Source: Sulfitobacter albidus (lineage in GTDB: Bacteria; Pseudomonadota; Alphaproteobacteria; Rhodobacterales; Rhodobacteraceae). From it: a stretch of DNA of 64,000 nucleotides. Where the stretch lies: NCBI RefSeq assembly GCF_018200035.1, contig NZ_CP073582.1, forward strand, positions 62,001 to 126,000, in the 5' to 3' direction. Within the stretch, counting starts at the first letter, position 1, and the number at the start of each line of letters is the position of its first letter. A program made the translations under genes and the position numbers. Below are positions 27,432 through 39,066 of the stretch, one piece after another. The notes beneath the pieces are model-generated. The model saw nothing but the letters and a program-made list of their open reading frames with translations. It did no database searches and was not told the origin of the DNA.

Positions 27432-28931
27432 ATGAGCCTTGGATGGATATCCGAACCGGTCGATCCGGAAACGCCCGCGGGCGCGGATCTGTTTGAAACA
27501 GACGATCCGATTTACTCGGAATATTATTTCGACGCTTTGGGACGTTTGCCCGAAGCGGATGACTATGCGCGGATCGGCCTGTCGATGGGCGACGGGGCGA
27601 AACAGCCCGACACGATTTTCGATCCCAAGAGTGTGGCGCTCAATGCCGAGCTGTCAGCGATCGACGCGCTTTTGGCGCGCAGTCGTGATGTGCGGTTGCT
27701 GACCCTGCGGACCCAATGGTTTGCTTTGGCCGCAGAGCCGGAGGGGATGGTCAATAGCATTGCCGCGATTGCCGATCTGCTTGAGGCGATGCCCGAATTG
27801 GCCCACCCCGCCACAAGCGACGGCCCGCGCGATCGGCTTGATGCGCTCAATGACCTGGCAGCGGTCGGCCCGATGATCCTGCCCATTCGGTATCTCGATA
27901 TCGCAGGGACAGGCGCCTCCCGTCGGCGGGTTATGGTTGCCCGGGGCAAGCTGACGGCCCACGACGGCGAAGATGATCTGAGCATCGACGCGATGTTTGC
28001 GGCGTTGTCCAAGTCACGCGAGCGTGTAACGGAAGTGACGGGTCAGCTGACCGGAATGCTCGATGCGCTTACCCGGATTGAAAATGCTTGCCTGGCCAAC
28101 GAACGTCCGCATACGCCGCAGTTCGGCGCTTTGCGCGCCGAGATCGAGGGTATCCTTGAAATCATTGCCGAGGCCGATCCGGATCTCGCGCCGCAGAACG
28201 AAGCTGATGAAGCCGGTGAAAGCGTTGCGGAGGCAGCCGCGCCCAAGGCTGCCGCAGTTGTTACATCCGAGGTGCAGTCGCACGAAGATGCCCGCGCCCG
28301 CCTCGTCGCAACCGAAAGCTACTTCGCGCATCATGAGCCTTCTTCAGCCGCCGTCTTGTTGGTCACCCAAGCGCGTATGTTGATTGGTAAATCCCTGATC
28401 GACGCATTCGAAGTCCTGATGCCGAACTCTGCGCCGTTCTCAAAGGTCGCGTTCATTACCGATAACGGGTTTCAGTTGGCGCATCCGCAGCTCAGGACCC
28501 TTGCGAACGAGATGTTGACGGCACCACCGCCGGAGCCAGAGCCGCAACCAGAGCCCGCACCACCGCCCCCGGCCCCGCCAGAGGCGGTGACACCCGTGGA
28601 GGAGACTTTGGGTAGCACTGATGATGAAGGTGAGTCAGAGTCTGGAGACGATGATCACGCACCCGATACTGACGAAGAACGCAATAATGCGCCGGAAGCT
28701 GTTGCTGTAGAAGCGGATAGCCATGTTGCCCCTGCCCCCGTGCAACAGCCTACGCCCATCCGTGTGCGCGACAGCGCCGAAGCAAGCGCACAGATCCTCG
28801 CTGTCGAGACTTATTTTCGCGCAGTAGAGAAATCATCGCCCCTGCCAATGCTTCTCGCCCGTGCGCGATCCTACATCGGCAAGGATTTCGAAAGCCTGCT
28901 GAAGGAACTGGTGCCAACCGGAGACTTCTGA
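27432..28931 (+). CDS. tssA: TssA (ImpA-family) with duplicated C-terminal module
   Basis: A protein of 499 residues. The ImpA N-terminal domain starts at WISEPVDPETPAGADL and includes RLLTLRTQWFALA. The C-terminal part carries two similar modules: TESYFAHHEPSSAAVLLVTQ (from about residue 294) and ETYFRAVEKSSPLPMLLARA (from about 458). Each is followed by IGK and a helix ending LMP/LVP. A Pro/Glu-rich acidic linker lies between them. TssA normally has one such module. It primes and caps tail-sheath polymerisation at the baseplate. AAGGA is well spaced for ATG 27432, so 27423 is rejected. Confidence 0.85.
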   Translation: MSLGWISEPVDPETPAGADLFETDDPIYSEYYFDALGRLPEADDYARIGLSMGDGAKQPDTIFDPKSVALNAELSAIDALLARSRDVRLLTLRTQWFALAAEPEGMVNSIAAIADLLEAMPELAHPATSDGPRDRLDALNDLAAVGPMILPIRYLDIAGTGASRRRVMVARGKLTAHDGEDDLSIDAMFAALSKSRERVTEVTGQLTGMLDALTRIENACLANERPHTPQFGALRAEIEGILEIIAEADPDLAPQNEADEAGESVAEAAAPKAAAVVTSEVQSHEDARARLVATESYFAHHEPSSAAVLLVTQARMLIGKSLIDAFEVLMPNSAPFSKVAFITDNGFQLAHPQLRTLANEMLTAPPPEPEPQPEPAPPPPAPPEAVTPVEETLGSTDDEGESESGDDDHAPDTDEERNNAPEAVAVEADSHVAPAPVQQPTPIRVRDSAEASAQILAVETYFRAVEKSSPLPMLLARARSYIGKDFESLLKELVPTGDF

Positions 28932-29022
28932 CGCAGCAACGATTGGGTAAGGGAATCCGGCATTGACTCAGGGCAGAATTCCCGCACAACTAGCAGTTAA
29001 GATTAATTAAAGGGTTTTTGTC

Positions 29023-29574
29023 ATGGCATCCGATACCGGTTCTGGACATATCCGGCGCAACCGTCCACCGCGCGTCAATATCGCCTACACCGATCCTCTC
29101 GACAGTGAGAAGGAAGTCGAACTTCCGTTCGTGATGGGCGTGATGAGCGATTTGTCGGGGAATGCGCCGGGTCGCGAAAAGGCCCCCATCGAGGAGCGGG
29201 TGTTCGAAAAAGTCACCAACAGCACACTCGATGCGTATATGGGCAAGACCGTCCAGCCCGGACTTTCGATCCTCGTCGATAACAAGCTTGAGCCGGACAG
29301 TGGTCAGAAGATGGGCGTCAACCTGCGGTTCAATTCGATGGAAGATTTTGAACCCGCGCAGATCGCCCGCCAGGTGCCCGCGCTGAACGAGTTGTTGCAG
29401 GCGCGTCAGCAGTTGGCTGACCTTCTGCTCTACATGACCTCCAAACCCAAAGCGCAGGAGCAAATCAAGGAATTGCTCAACGATCCTGAGCGGCTGAAGG
29501 TATTGGCCGCACAAGCCAAGGCGGAAGCCGACGCGCGTCGCAGCGCCGAGGAAGCTGAGGGCGGCGACGCGTAA
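29023..29574 (+). CDS. tssB: T6SS sheath small subunit TssB
   Basis: A protein of 183 residues of the VipA/ImpB family: VNIAYTDPLDSEKEVELPFV, MGVMSDLSG and the conserved FNSMEDFEPAQIARQVPAL. It forms the contractile sheath together with TssC encoded next. An AAAGGG site precedes ATG 29023. Confidence 0.93.
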   Translation: MASDTGSGHIRRNRPPRVNIAYTDPLDSEKEVELPFVMGVMSDLSGNAPGREKAPIEERVFEKVTNSTLDAYMGKTVQPGLSILVDNKLEPDSGQKMGVNLRFNSMEDFEPAQIARQVPALNELLQARQQLADLLLYMTSKPKAQEQIKELLNDPERLKVLAAQAKAEADARRSAEEAEGGDA

Positions 29575-29611
29575 GCGGCCGCGCTCCGGGATATTTGAAA
29601 AGGAATTCGCA

Positions 29612-31105
29612 GTGGCAGAAGAAGCTCAGATAAAATCGGGAGAATCCCAGGGCGCGATGAGCGAACTGGAAGATTTTTCCGCCATTCTCAAACAGACGAT
29701 CAACCCGACAACCGAAAACGCCGAACGTGCGATCGACAACGCTCTGGCGACAGTTGTTCAGGCGGCGGTAGAAGATCAGACGCTCCTTGATGACGATGTG
29801 ATCGACACCATTCAGGGCATGATCGCCGGGCTGGACAAGAAATTGAGCGCACAGGTCAATGAAGTTCTGCACAATGAGGATTTCCAGACGCTGGAAGCCT
29901 CCTGGCGCGGTCTTTCCTACACGCTCAACAATTCGGAAACAGGCGCATCACTTCAGGTGGAAGTGCTCAATTCATCGAAGAAAGAGCTCGCCTCGATGAT
30001 GAAGCGGTATCCGGGCGCAAAATGGGATCGCTCGCCGCTGTATCGCCAAATCTATGAGCGCAAGATCGGAACACTTGGCGGGGACCCGATGGGGGCCGTG
30101 ATCGGGGACTACTATTTCGATCATTCCTCTGCCGATGTCGCTTTGCTCAGCTCGATGTCCAAGATCTCCGAGGCGGCGCTGGCGCCGTTCATCTCTTCGG
30201 CAGGCCCCCGCCTGTTGGGTCTAGACAGCTGGAACGACCTGTCCAATCCTCCCGACATCGAGGATTTGTTCACGGCGTCGGATTATGCCGGTTGGAACTC
30301 CCTGCGCGAGAGTGAGAACGCGCGGTTCCTGGGCCTCGCACTGCCGCGTGTCCTCGCGCGCGAGCCATATGGCCCGGACAGCACCATGACCGTCGAGGAA
30401 TTCAACTTTACGGAAGATACGGATGGTCACGGTGGGGCGAAGTATTCGTGGATGAATGCCGCGCATGCCATGGGCGTCAATATCAACCGCGCGTTCAAGG
30501 AATACGGCTGGACGGTTCGGATCCGCGGCGTTCAGTCAGGCGGTGAAGTTGCACAACTGCCGACACATCACTTTGATACCGGCTCCGGCGAAAAAGATCT
30601 CAAATGCCCGACTGAGGTCAGCATCGATGACCGACGCGAGGGCGAGCTGTCAAAAGTCGGCCTGTTGGGTCTCGTGCACCGTCAGAACACCGACAAGGCC
30701 GTCTTTTTGGGGGGGCAGTCGCTGTACAAGCCGAAGAAATACACAGATCCGCAGGCGACCGCGTCGGACAACATGTCGTCTCGTCTGCCCTACATGTTCG
30801 CTGTCTCCCGCTTTAGCCACTATCTCAAAGCGATGATCCGCGATCAGATCGGATCCAGCGCCGACAAGGATCAGATCCGGTCCAACCTGCAGACCTGGAT
30901 CGATCAATACGTGACGCTCAATCCGGAGAATGCGGACGAGCGTGAAAAGGCGCGCAAACCTTTGGCCGCGGCGCAGGTCGAAGTTACCGAGGACGAACTC
31001 AATCCCGGATATTACACCGGCAAGTTCTTTCTCAAGCCTCACTTCCAGATGGAAGGAATGGATATCGGGATGAGCCTGGTCTCCAAGATTCCGCCACCAA
31101 AGTAA
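29612..31105 (+). CDS. tssC: T6SS sheath large subunit TssC
   Basis: A protein of 497 residues of the VipB/ImpC family with SWRGLSYTLNNSETGASLQV, GDPMGAVIGDYYFDHSS, FISSAGPRLLGLDSW and RLPYMFAVSRFSHYLKAM. It pairs with TssB to form the sheath. The start is GTG 29612, with AAAAGGA nine bases upstream and no closer alternative. Confidence 0.93.
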   Translation: MAEEAQIKSGESQGAMSELEDFSAILKQTINPTTENAERAIDNALATVVQAAVEDQTLLDDDVIDTIQGMIAGLDKKLSAQVNEVLHNEDFQTLEASWRGLSYTLNNSETGASLQVEVLNSSKKELASMMKRYPGAKWDRSPLYRQIYERKIGTLGGDPMGAVIGDYYFDHSSADVALLSSMSKISEAALAPFISSAGPRLLGLDSWNDLSNPPDIEDLFTASDYAGWNSLRESENARFLGLALPRVLAREPYGPDSTMTVEEFNFTEDTDGHGGAKYSWMNAAHAMGVNINRAFKEYGWTVRIRGVQSGGEVAQLPTHHFDTGSGEKDLKCPTEVSIDDRREGELSKVGLLGLVHRQNTDKAVFLGGQSLYKPKKYTDPQATASDNMSSRLPYMFAVSRFSHYLKAMIRDQIGSSADKDQIRSNLQTWIDQYVTLNPENADEREKARKPLAAAQVEVTEDELNPGYYTGKFFLKPHFQMEGMDIGMSLVSKIPPPK

Positions 31106-31147
31106 CCAACGCAACTCAAGCAGTTACCACCGAAAAGGACATAGACT

Positions 31148-31633
31148 ATGGCTGTCGATATTTTTCTGAAACTCAACAAAATCAAAGGCGAGTCGGTCGA
31201 CTCCAAATACGCGGGCGAAATCGACGTTCTCCAGTGGAGCTGGGGCATGTCCCAGTCCGGCACAACGCACCTTGGGCCAGGCGGCGGTTCGGGCAAGGTC
31301 AACGTGCAGGACATCTCGATCACCAAATATGTCGATATGGCAACGCACGAGCTGCTCAAGGCCTGTGCGTCCGGTCTGCACATTGCGGATGGTGAGTTGA
31401 TCGTGCGCAAGGCGGGCTCCGTCCCACTTGAGTACTTCCGCCTCAAGATGACCGACATCATGGTTTCGTCCTACCAGACCGGCGGGTCGGGCGATGGCAT
31501 GGACCGTGTGATGGAAACCGTCACACTGAACTTTGCGAAGTACGAAGTTACCTACGCTTCGCAGAAAAACGACGGCTCCAAAGGCCCCGAAGGTCAGGCG
31601 GGCTTTGACATCGCGAAAAACGAAGCCGTTTGA
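31148..31633 (+). CDS. hcp: Hcp tube protein (TssD)
   Basis: A protein of 161 residues with Hcp features: AVDIFLKLNKIKGESVDSKY, a WSWGMSQSG strand, and VNVQDISITKYVDMATHELL. It forms the inner tube and is itself secreted. It is of standard length with no fused effector domain. A strong hairpin follows 14 bases after the stop. Confidence 0.93.
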   Translation: MAVDIFLKLNKIKGESVDSKYAGEIDVLQWSWGMSQSGTTHLGPGGGSGKVNVQDISITKYVDMATHELLKACASGLHIADGELIVRKAGSVPLEYFRLKMTDIMVSSYQTGGSGDGMDRVMETVTLNFAKYEVTYASQKNDGSKGPEGQAGFDIAKNEAV

Positions 31634-31646
31634 TCGTGAATTGATG

Positions 31647-31679
31647 TTGCGTGGCCCGCTCAGACGACGGGCCACGCAA
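31647..31679 (+). terminator. Strong stem-loop after hcp
   Basis: TTGCGTGGCCCG (31647-31658) pairs perfectly with CGGGCCACGCAA (31668-31679) over 12 bp with a 9-base loop. Only a short AATTC follows, so it may be a partial terminator or a 3' stabiliser that lets hcp mRNA exceed downstream message. It also covers the GTG at 31651, arguing against that as the tssE start. Confidence 0.65.
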
Positions 31680-31704
31680 TTCAAGAACGCACTCGCATTG
31701 CGCA

Positions 31705-32307
31705 ATGGCCTCCCGGACCTCATCCAAATCGGACGCGCGCGCAGCAGCGAAGCGTCGAATCCATCAGCGATCGCGCATTGCGCTATTCGACGTGTTCCGC
31801 CACGGATTCGAGAAACGCGACACCCGTGCGAAAACCACGATGGAGCCTGAAACGGGCGGCGGTGTCGTCGCGCGGCTTTCGGATCGCTCGAAGGCGCGCA
31901 GGCTTGGCGTCAGCGAGGAAGAGCTGCGGGCCCATGTGCGACGCCATCTCGAGACCCTGATGAATACGATACGACTGGACGCGGTGGATGATCTTTCGGA
32001 CACACCGCATGTCGCTGAGTCGGTCCTGAACTACGGGTTTCAGGATCTCAGCAATCTGACCCGCAAGGAAATGATGGGCCGCCAGGTCGCCGAATCCGTC
32101 AAGGAAGCGCTCGCCCGGCACGAACCGCGATTGGTAAAGCGCAGCATCGCAGTCAGTATCAAATCGCTGGAGGGGGATGACTATCAGCGCGTGTTTGTCG
32201 AAATCAGCGCCGATCTGATCGCTGACCCTGCCGATGTCTCGATCGAATTCTCCGCCGATATCGATACCGGCGCGGGAAAGATCATTCTCAACAACCAGCG
32301 GATCTGA
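31705..32307 (+). CDS. tssE: T6SS baseplate protein TssE
   Basis: A protein of 200 residues related to phage gp25/lysozyme-like baseplate proteins. RIALFDVF, then VRRHLETLMNTIRLDAV, SVLNYGFQDLSNL and a C-terminal FEISADL-like strand fit TssE. ATG 31705 is chosen because the upstream GTG 31651 lies inside the hcp hairpin; neither has a good ribosome site. The N-terminal 25 residues are basic and may be partly non-native. The stop is one base before the tssF start. Confidence 0.85.
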   Translation: MASRTSSKSDARAAAKRRIHQRSRIALFDVFRHGFEKRDTRAKTTMEPETGGGVVARLSDRSKARRLGVSEEELRAHVRRHLETLMNTIRLDAVDDLSDTPHVAESVLNYGFQDLSNLTRKEMMGRQVAESVKEALARHEPRLVKRSIAVSIKSLEGDDYQRVFVEISADLIADPADVSIEFSADIDTGAGKIILNNQRI

Positions 32308-32308
32308 C

Positions 32309-34234
32309 GTGCGGCGCGCGTTCAAAGACGCCTACGAGCGTGAATTGCTGCTGCTCAAGGAACGCGCGGCGCAGTTCGGCGCCGAGTATCCCGGGCTCGC
32401 TGACAGGCTTGGTGGATTGCTTGAAGAGAACCTTGACCCGTCCATCGCGGGTTTGCTCGAAGGGACCGCCTTTATGGCGGCGCGGGTACAGCTGAACCTC
32501 GACCAGCAGTTCCGCGTCTTTTCCGAAGAGCTTCTTGAGCATCTCAGCCCCGATATGTGCGCCCCCCTGCCCTCGGCGATGATGGTGCAAGGGGTGCCTG
32601 CAGCAAAGCCCGAAGAGTTACGTGGCGGCCCTACCATCGACAAGGGCAGCTATATTGAGGCGACATTCAGCAACCAGACCCGGCGCATCCCGATCCGCTA
32701 CCAAACGACGGAGCCGATCACCTTCTGGCCGCTCCAGATCGCCGGGGCCGATTACCACTCAACGGCGACACCGCTCAATGCGCTGGGGTGTGACACGCCT
32801 GCCATGACGGGTCGGGGCGAGACACTGCGCACCGCCGCCGGGTTGGTGATCCGGCTGACCCGCACCGACAGGGCAGCATTGGATGGATTGGCGTGCGACG
32901 TGCTACCAATCCACTTCTGTGGCACGCAGACCGAGGCGATGGCGCTTTACGCTCAGGTTTTTGCTAATTTGTCGCGGGTCTCGCTCCGCTGGGAAGATAA
33001 GATGGGCACGCCTGTCTTCCGCCGCCTGCCCATACACGCGATTGAGCAGGTCGGTTTTGATGCGGATTGCCCGCTCTACCGCGCGGACGAACGGCAGTTT
33101 CCCGGCGTATCGACCCTGCTCGAATATTTCTCGTTCCCGCGCAAGTTCCTGGGCTTTCGCATCCGTGGTCTCGCCGATCATTTGCGCGGTATTCCCGAGA
33201 AAACGGTGCAGCTTGTCATGGAATTCGATGCGCCCAACACCCATCTGGCAAGCCATTTTAACCCGGATAATCTGCGGCTCTTTTGCGCGCCGGCCGTCAA
33301 TCTTTTCGAAGATGAGGCAAAGCCGATTACGCTCGACAACAGGCACCACCGGTTTCTCGTCGCGCCAAACCGGGCGCCCGAGACGCATTTCGAGGTTCAC
33401 AAGATCACCTCCGTGCGTGCGCAATATGAAGGCGTGCGCGACAAGGTGACTGCGCGGCCCCTCTACGGGTTGCCGCCAGCGGGCGCCACGCCGCGCGACG
33501 CACTTTACTATTCCGCCCGGCGCGAACGGCGCGGGCTTACGCCGGAAGAGCGGCGCGCCGGGGGAACGCGCTTCCGCTATGAGGGCACGCAGACATGGCT
33601 GACATTCTACGAGCCGCCGGACCACGAGCCCGCGCATTTGCTTTTGGTGAGTACGCTATGCTCCAGTCGGCATCTCCCCGAGATCGTCCCGATATCCGAG
33701 ACGCCGTTTCACCTGCTTGACGATCGGATGATCCAGATGCGCCCGGTCACGGCCGCTACTCCCCCGCGTGAGGCGGTGGCGGAACTGGAAGGCGATGGGC
33801 CTCATCGGGCCCGTGCGGGAGACAACTACTGGCGTCTGATTTCCTTGCTATCGCTCAGCTACCGCGGCTTCATCCGTGCGGACGGTCAGGGCAATGTCGA
33901 AGCGCTGCGCGAAGTGATCAGGCTCTTTTCGGATGTGTCCGACCAATTGACCGAAACGCAGATCGAGGCGATCACAGACGTGCGTGCGCGCCCAAGGGTG
34001 CGTACAATCAAACGCCCCGATGGGTATCACCCTGCCCGCGGGCTCGAGATTACGCTGCAATTCGATGAAAATGTGCTGGATCCTGCCGCGATGATCGCGA
34101 TGGGCGCGGCACTTGATCGGTTTCTCGCGGATTACGCGGCGATCAACAGCTTTACCGAATGCGTCATCGCCAACGGCAAGGGTAAAGAGATCAAGCGTTG
34201 GCCGCCGCGCGGTGGTTCGGGGCCGCTCCTGTGA
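32309..34234 (+). CDS. tssF: T6SS baseplate protein TssF
   Basis: A protein of 641 residues with the TssF opening FKDAYERELLLLKERAAQF and EYPGLADRLGG, then EELLEHLSPDMCAPLPSAMM. The start is GTG 32309, right after the tssE stop; the frame is open earlier but lies within tssE. It forms the baseplate wedge with TssG, TssE and TssK. It overlaps tssG (GTGA). Confidence 0.9.
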   Translation: MRRAFKDAYERELLLLKERAAQFGAEYPGLADRLGGLLEENLDPSIAGLLEGTAFMAARVQLNLDQQFRVFSEELLEHLSPDMCAPLPSAMMVQGVPAAKPEELRGGPTIDKGSYIEATFSNQTRRIPIRYQTTEPITFWPLQIAGADYHSTATPLNALGCDTPAMTGRGETLRTAAGLVIRLTRTDRAALDGLACDVLPIHFCGTQTEAMALYAQVFANLSRVSLRWEDKMGTPVFRRLPIHAIEQVGFDADCPLYRADERQFPGVSTLLEYFSFPRKFLGFRIRGLADHLRGIPEKTVQLVMEFDAPNTHLASHFNPDNLRLFCAPAVNLFEDEAKPITLDNRHHRFLVAPNRAPETHFEVHKITSVRAQYEGVRDKVTARPLYGLPPAGATPRDALYYSARRERRGLTPEERRAGGTRFRYEGTQTWLTFYEPPDHEPAHLLLVSTLCSSRHLPEIVPISETPFHLLDDRMIQMRPVTAATPPREAVAELEGDGPHRARAGDNYWRLISLLSLSYRGFIRADGQGNVEALREVIRLFSDVSDQLTETQIEAITDVRARPRVRTIKRPDGYHPARGLEITLQFDENVLDPAAMIAMGAALDRFLADYAAINSFTECVIANGKGKEIKRWPPRGGSGPLL

Positions 34235-35246
34235 CCGGCGAAGAACACGCAGACGGCTCCTCGAAGGGCTGGGGATTTCTGAGCGCGATGCGCTTCGCCG
34301 AACGGCGTGCCAAGGGCAAGCCCCGCATCGGGAAAAGCACCCGCGTGGCACAGGACGCCGTTTCAATGGGTCAGGATCCGTTTACCGGATTTCCCGATAG
34401 CGACCTTTCACAGATTGACCTCGCCGCGGACCCGCCCCGCATCCGCCCAAGATTTCTGGGGTTCTTTGGTCCTTTTGGCCCCCTGCCCGGCGCCCAGACC
34501 CGTGAAGTCGCCTTTTGGACGCGCAATGGTGACAGCAGTTTCGTGCGTTTCGCCGATATCTTTGTCACCCGTTTCCAACAGCTGTTCTATCGCAGCTGGT
34601 CGGATGCGCGGGCGATCACACAATTCGACCACCCGACGGGGGGGAATTCCCCCGTCACCTGCGCGCCTTTACCGGCGATGCAAGTGCTGCGCATGACGGC
34701 ACAGCTATCGTCGATGACACGGTCCGGGTTTTCTACACCCCGCTGATGCACGGCAGGGTGCGCAGCCCGGTGAAGCTCCGCGAAATGCTGTGCGTGCACT
34801 TTGGCGTGGAAATCCGGGTAGAGGAATTCGTGACAAGCTGGCTGGACTTTCCCGCCGAGGATCAATCATGCATGGGCTTGTCCGGCATGTCGCTGGGGCG
34901 TGATCTGCGCGTTGGCAAGCGCGCGCCGTCGATCAATGAAAAAATCGTCCTGCACGTGGAATGCGCAAGCCTCGACGAATACCGCAGCTTTTTGCCGGGG
35001 CGCACGCGTCAGGCAGAGCTGAAGGATCTCGTGATCGGCTATACAGGCGGGTTTCTGGAGGTCGATGTGGCGCTTTGGCTGCCACGACGCGCCATCGGCG
35101 GTGCCGCCCTTGGCACGACGACAGAGCTTGGCTGGACCTCCGCAATGCCGCAGACTGCTTCGGCTGGGCGCGCTGACGAACGCGCGCTTGTGCGCGCATG
35201 CCAATATGCATTTGATATGGAAAATAACTTTCTTACGGGGACTTAG
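34231..35246 (+). CDS. tssG: T6SS baseplate protein TssG, one apparent frameshift
   Basis: It starts at GTG 34231, overlapping the tssF stop. The first part has FLSAMRFAERRAKGKPRIGK, the TssG N-terminal pattern, and GFFGPFGPLP. The frame breaks at a G7 run (34638-34644); one more G gives GGEFPRHLRAFTGDASAAHD and joins the C-terminal half (FYTPLMHGRVRSPVKLREML, FGVEIRVEEF). The corrected length is 338 residues, usual for TssG. It partners TssF in the baseplate wedge. Confidence 0.85.
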
Positions 35247-35249
35247 ATT

Positions 35250-37958
<2,709 letters not shown>

Positions 37959-37972
37959 GAGAGGATCCCTCG

Positions 37973-38962
37973 ATGTCAGCGACTTTCTATACGGTAGAGC
38001 CCGGCGATCAGCTCTACCGGATCTTGCGATCCCACTACGGCGACGGAACATTTTTTGAGCGCGGCGAGGACATCATTGATCTCGTGCGCAAAAGTAACCC
38101 GCAGATCACCGACATCGACCGTATTTTTCCGGGACAATCGATAGCGCTTCCCGGCGCGCCGGGGCTGCGGGAGGTGGCGCGACCGCTTGATCCTCACCTG
38201 CAGGCAGAGATCCCGTTGATCTGCAATGAACTTGCAGGCGCGAGCCCTGCCGCGCGCGGCTGGATGGCCGATGTGACGGCAGACATGGTTGGCGGCAAAC
38301 TCGCGAACGCCGTGGGCAGCTCTTACGTGCAATACGTCAAATCCCAATCGCAAAAGGCCCTTGAAAGCTTCACGCCCGTGATACGGAACCAAAGCCAGCG
38401 CGCGTCACGGGAAATCACGCGCGGCGCCTACGACGGGCGCCGGATCAAATACCTGGGCGCCTACGACAAATCGCTTGGCGGTCTCAAACCCCTGCACCGC
38501 CCGTTCAAGCAGTCGCGCGCCGTGTTGCACGTAAAGCCTCACGCCGATGTGCCGGCGGGTGCCCTGCTGAGCGAAGTGAAGACGCTGAACCGATATCTGC
38601 GTCTGGCGAGCAAGGGCGTCACGGTCATACGGGTCATCTCCTTTGCCGAAGTGGCGACAGACGTCGGCATGGCCGATACCGGATCGGCCCAGGCACAGCT
38701 GATGGCCAAATCAGGCGGCGGTTTGATCGGCGGCGTGTTTGGTACGGTGGCGGCAGGAGCCGTTTTCGCCGCAGCCGTCGCCACGCCCGTCGGCTGGGTT
38801 GCGGTTGCGGGCATCCTCCTGGCCGGAGCGGGTGGCGCGGCGGGGTCAATCTTGGGTGAAGAACTTGCCGATCGCGCGTCGCGTGGAATGCTTTACGACG
38901 CGAACGGGCGCGCCATCTACACCGAGAAGCTGCTCAATCCGGCGTCGATCAGCCTTCCGTAG
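37973..38962 (+). CDS. LysM-domain protein with C-terminal hydrophobic glycine-rich segment
   Basis: A protein of 329 residues without a signal peptide. The N-terminal LysM domain (about residues 5-55: YTVEPGDQLYRILRSHYGDG and IFPGQSIALP) binds peptidoglycan. The middle is basic and helical. Residues about 245-290 form a long Gly/Ala-rich hydrophobic stretch (GLIGGVFGTVAAGAVFAAAV), reminiscent of glycine-zipper or pore-forming segments. It lies 14 bases downstream of clpV, in the position where T6SS accessory or effector genes often sit. I recognise no catalytic motif. It could be an effector, an adaptor or a cell-wall anchor. Confidence 0.6.
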   Translation: MSATFYTVEPGDQLYRILRSHYGDGTFFERGEDIIDLVRKSNPQITDIDRIFPGQSIALPGAPGLREVARPLDPHLQAEIPLICNELAGASPAARGWMADVTADMVGGKLANAVGSSYVQYVKSQSQKALESFTPVIRNQSQRASREITRGAYDGRRIKYLGAYDKSLGGLKPLHRPFKQSRAVLHVKPHADVPAGALLSEVKTLNRYLRLASKGVTVIRVISFAEVATDVGMADTGSAQAQLMAKSGGGLIGGVFGTVAAGAVFAAAVATPVGWVAVAGILLAGAGGAAGSILGEELADRASRGMLYDANGRAIYTEKLLNPASISLP

Positions 38963-39066
38963 CGGGCGACCCCTTGGAACGGCTTGAGGGTCGGAATTTC
39001 CTGACCTGACAGGGCGCGCAAACTTCTCTACCATGGCGATAGTTTTGACCCGGAGAGATTTTTGCA

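Noticed and set aside
28970-28986. GG-N10-GC element resembling a sigma54 promoter about 40 bases before tssB
   Set aside because: Only the invariant GG and GC plus a few positions match (GGGCAGAATTCCCGCA), and no bacterial enhancer-binding protein is encoded in the T6SS locus. Too weak to call.
31651-31704. GTG at 31651 as the tssE start
   Set aside because: It is buried in the 12-bp hairpin after hcp, and the extra 18 residues do not look like TssE.
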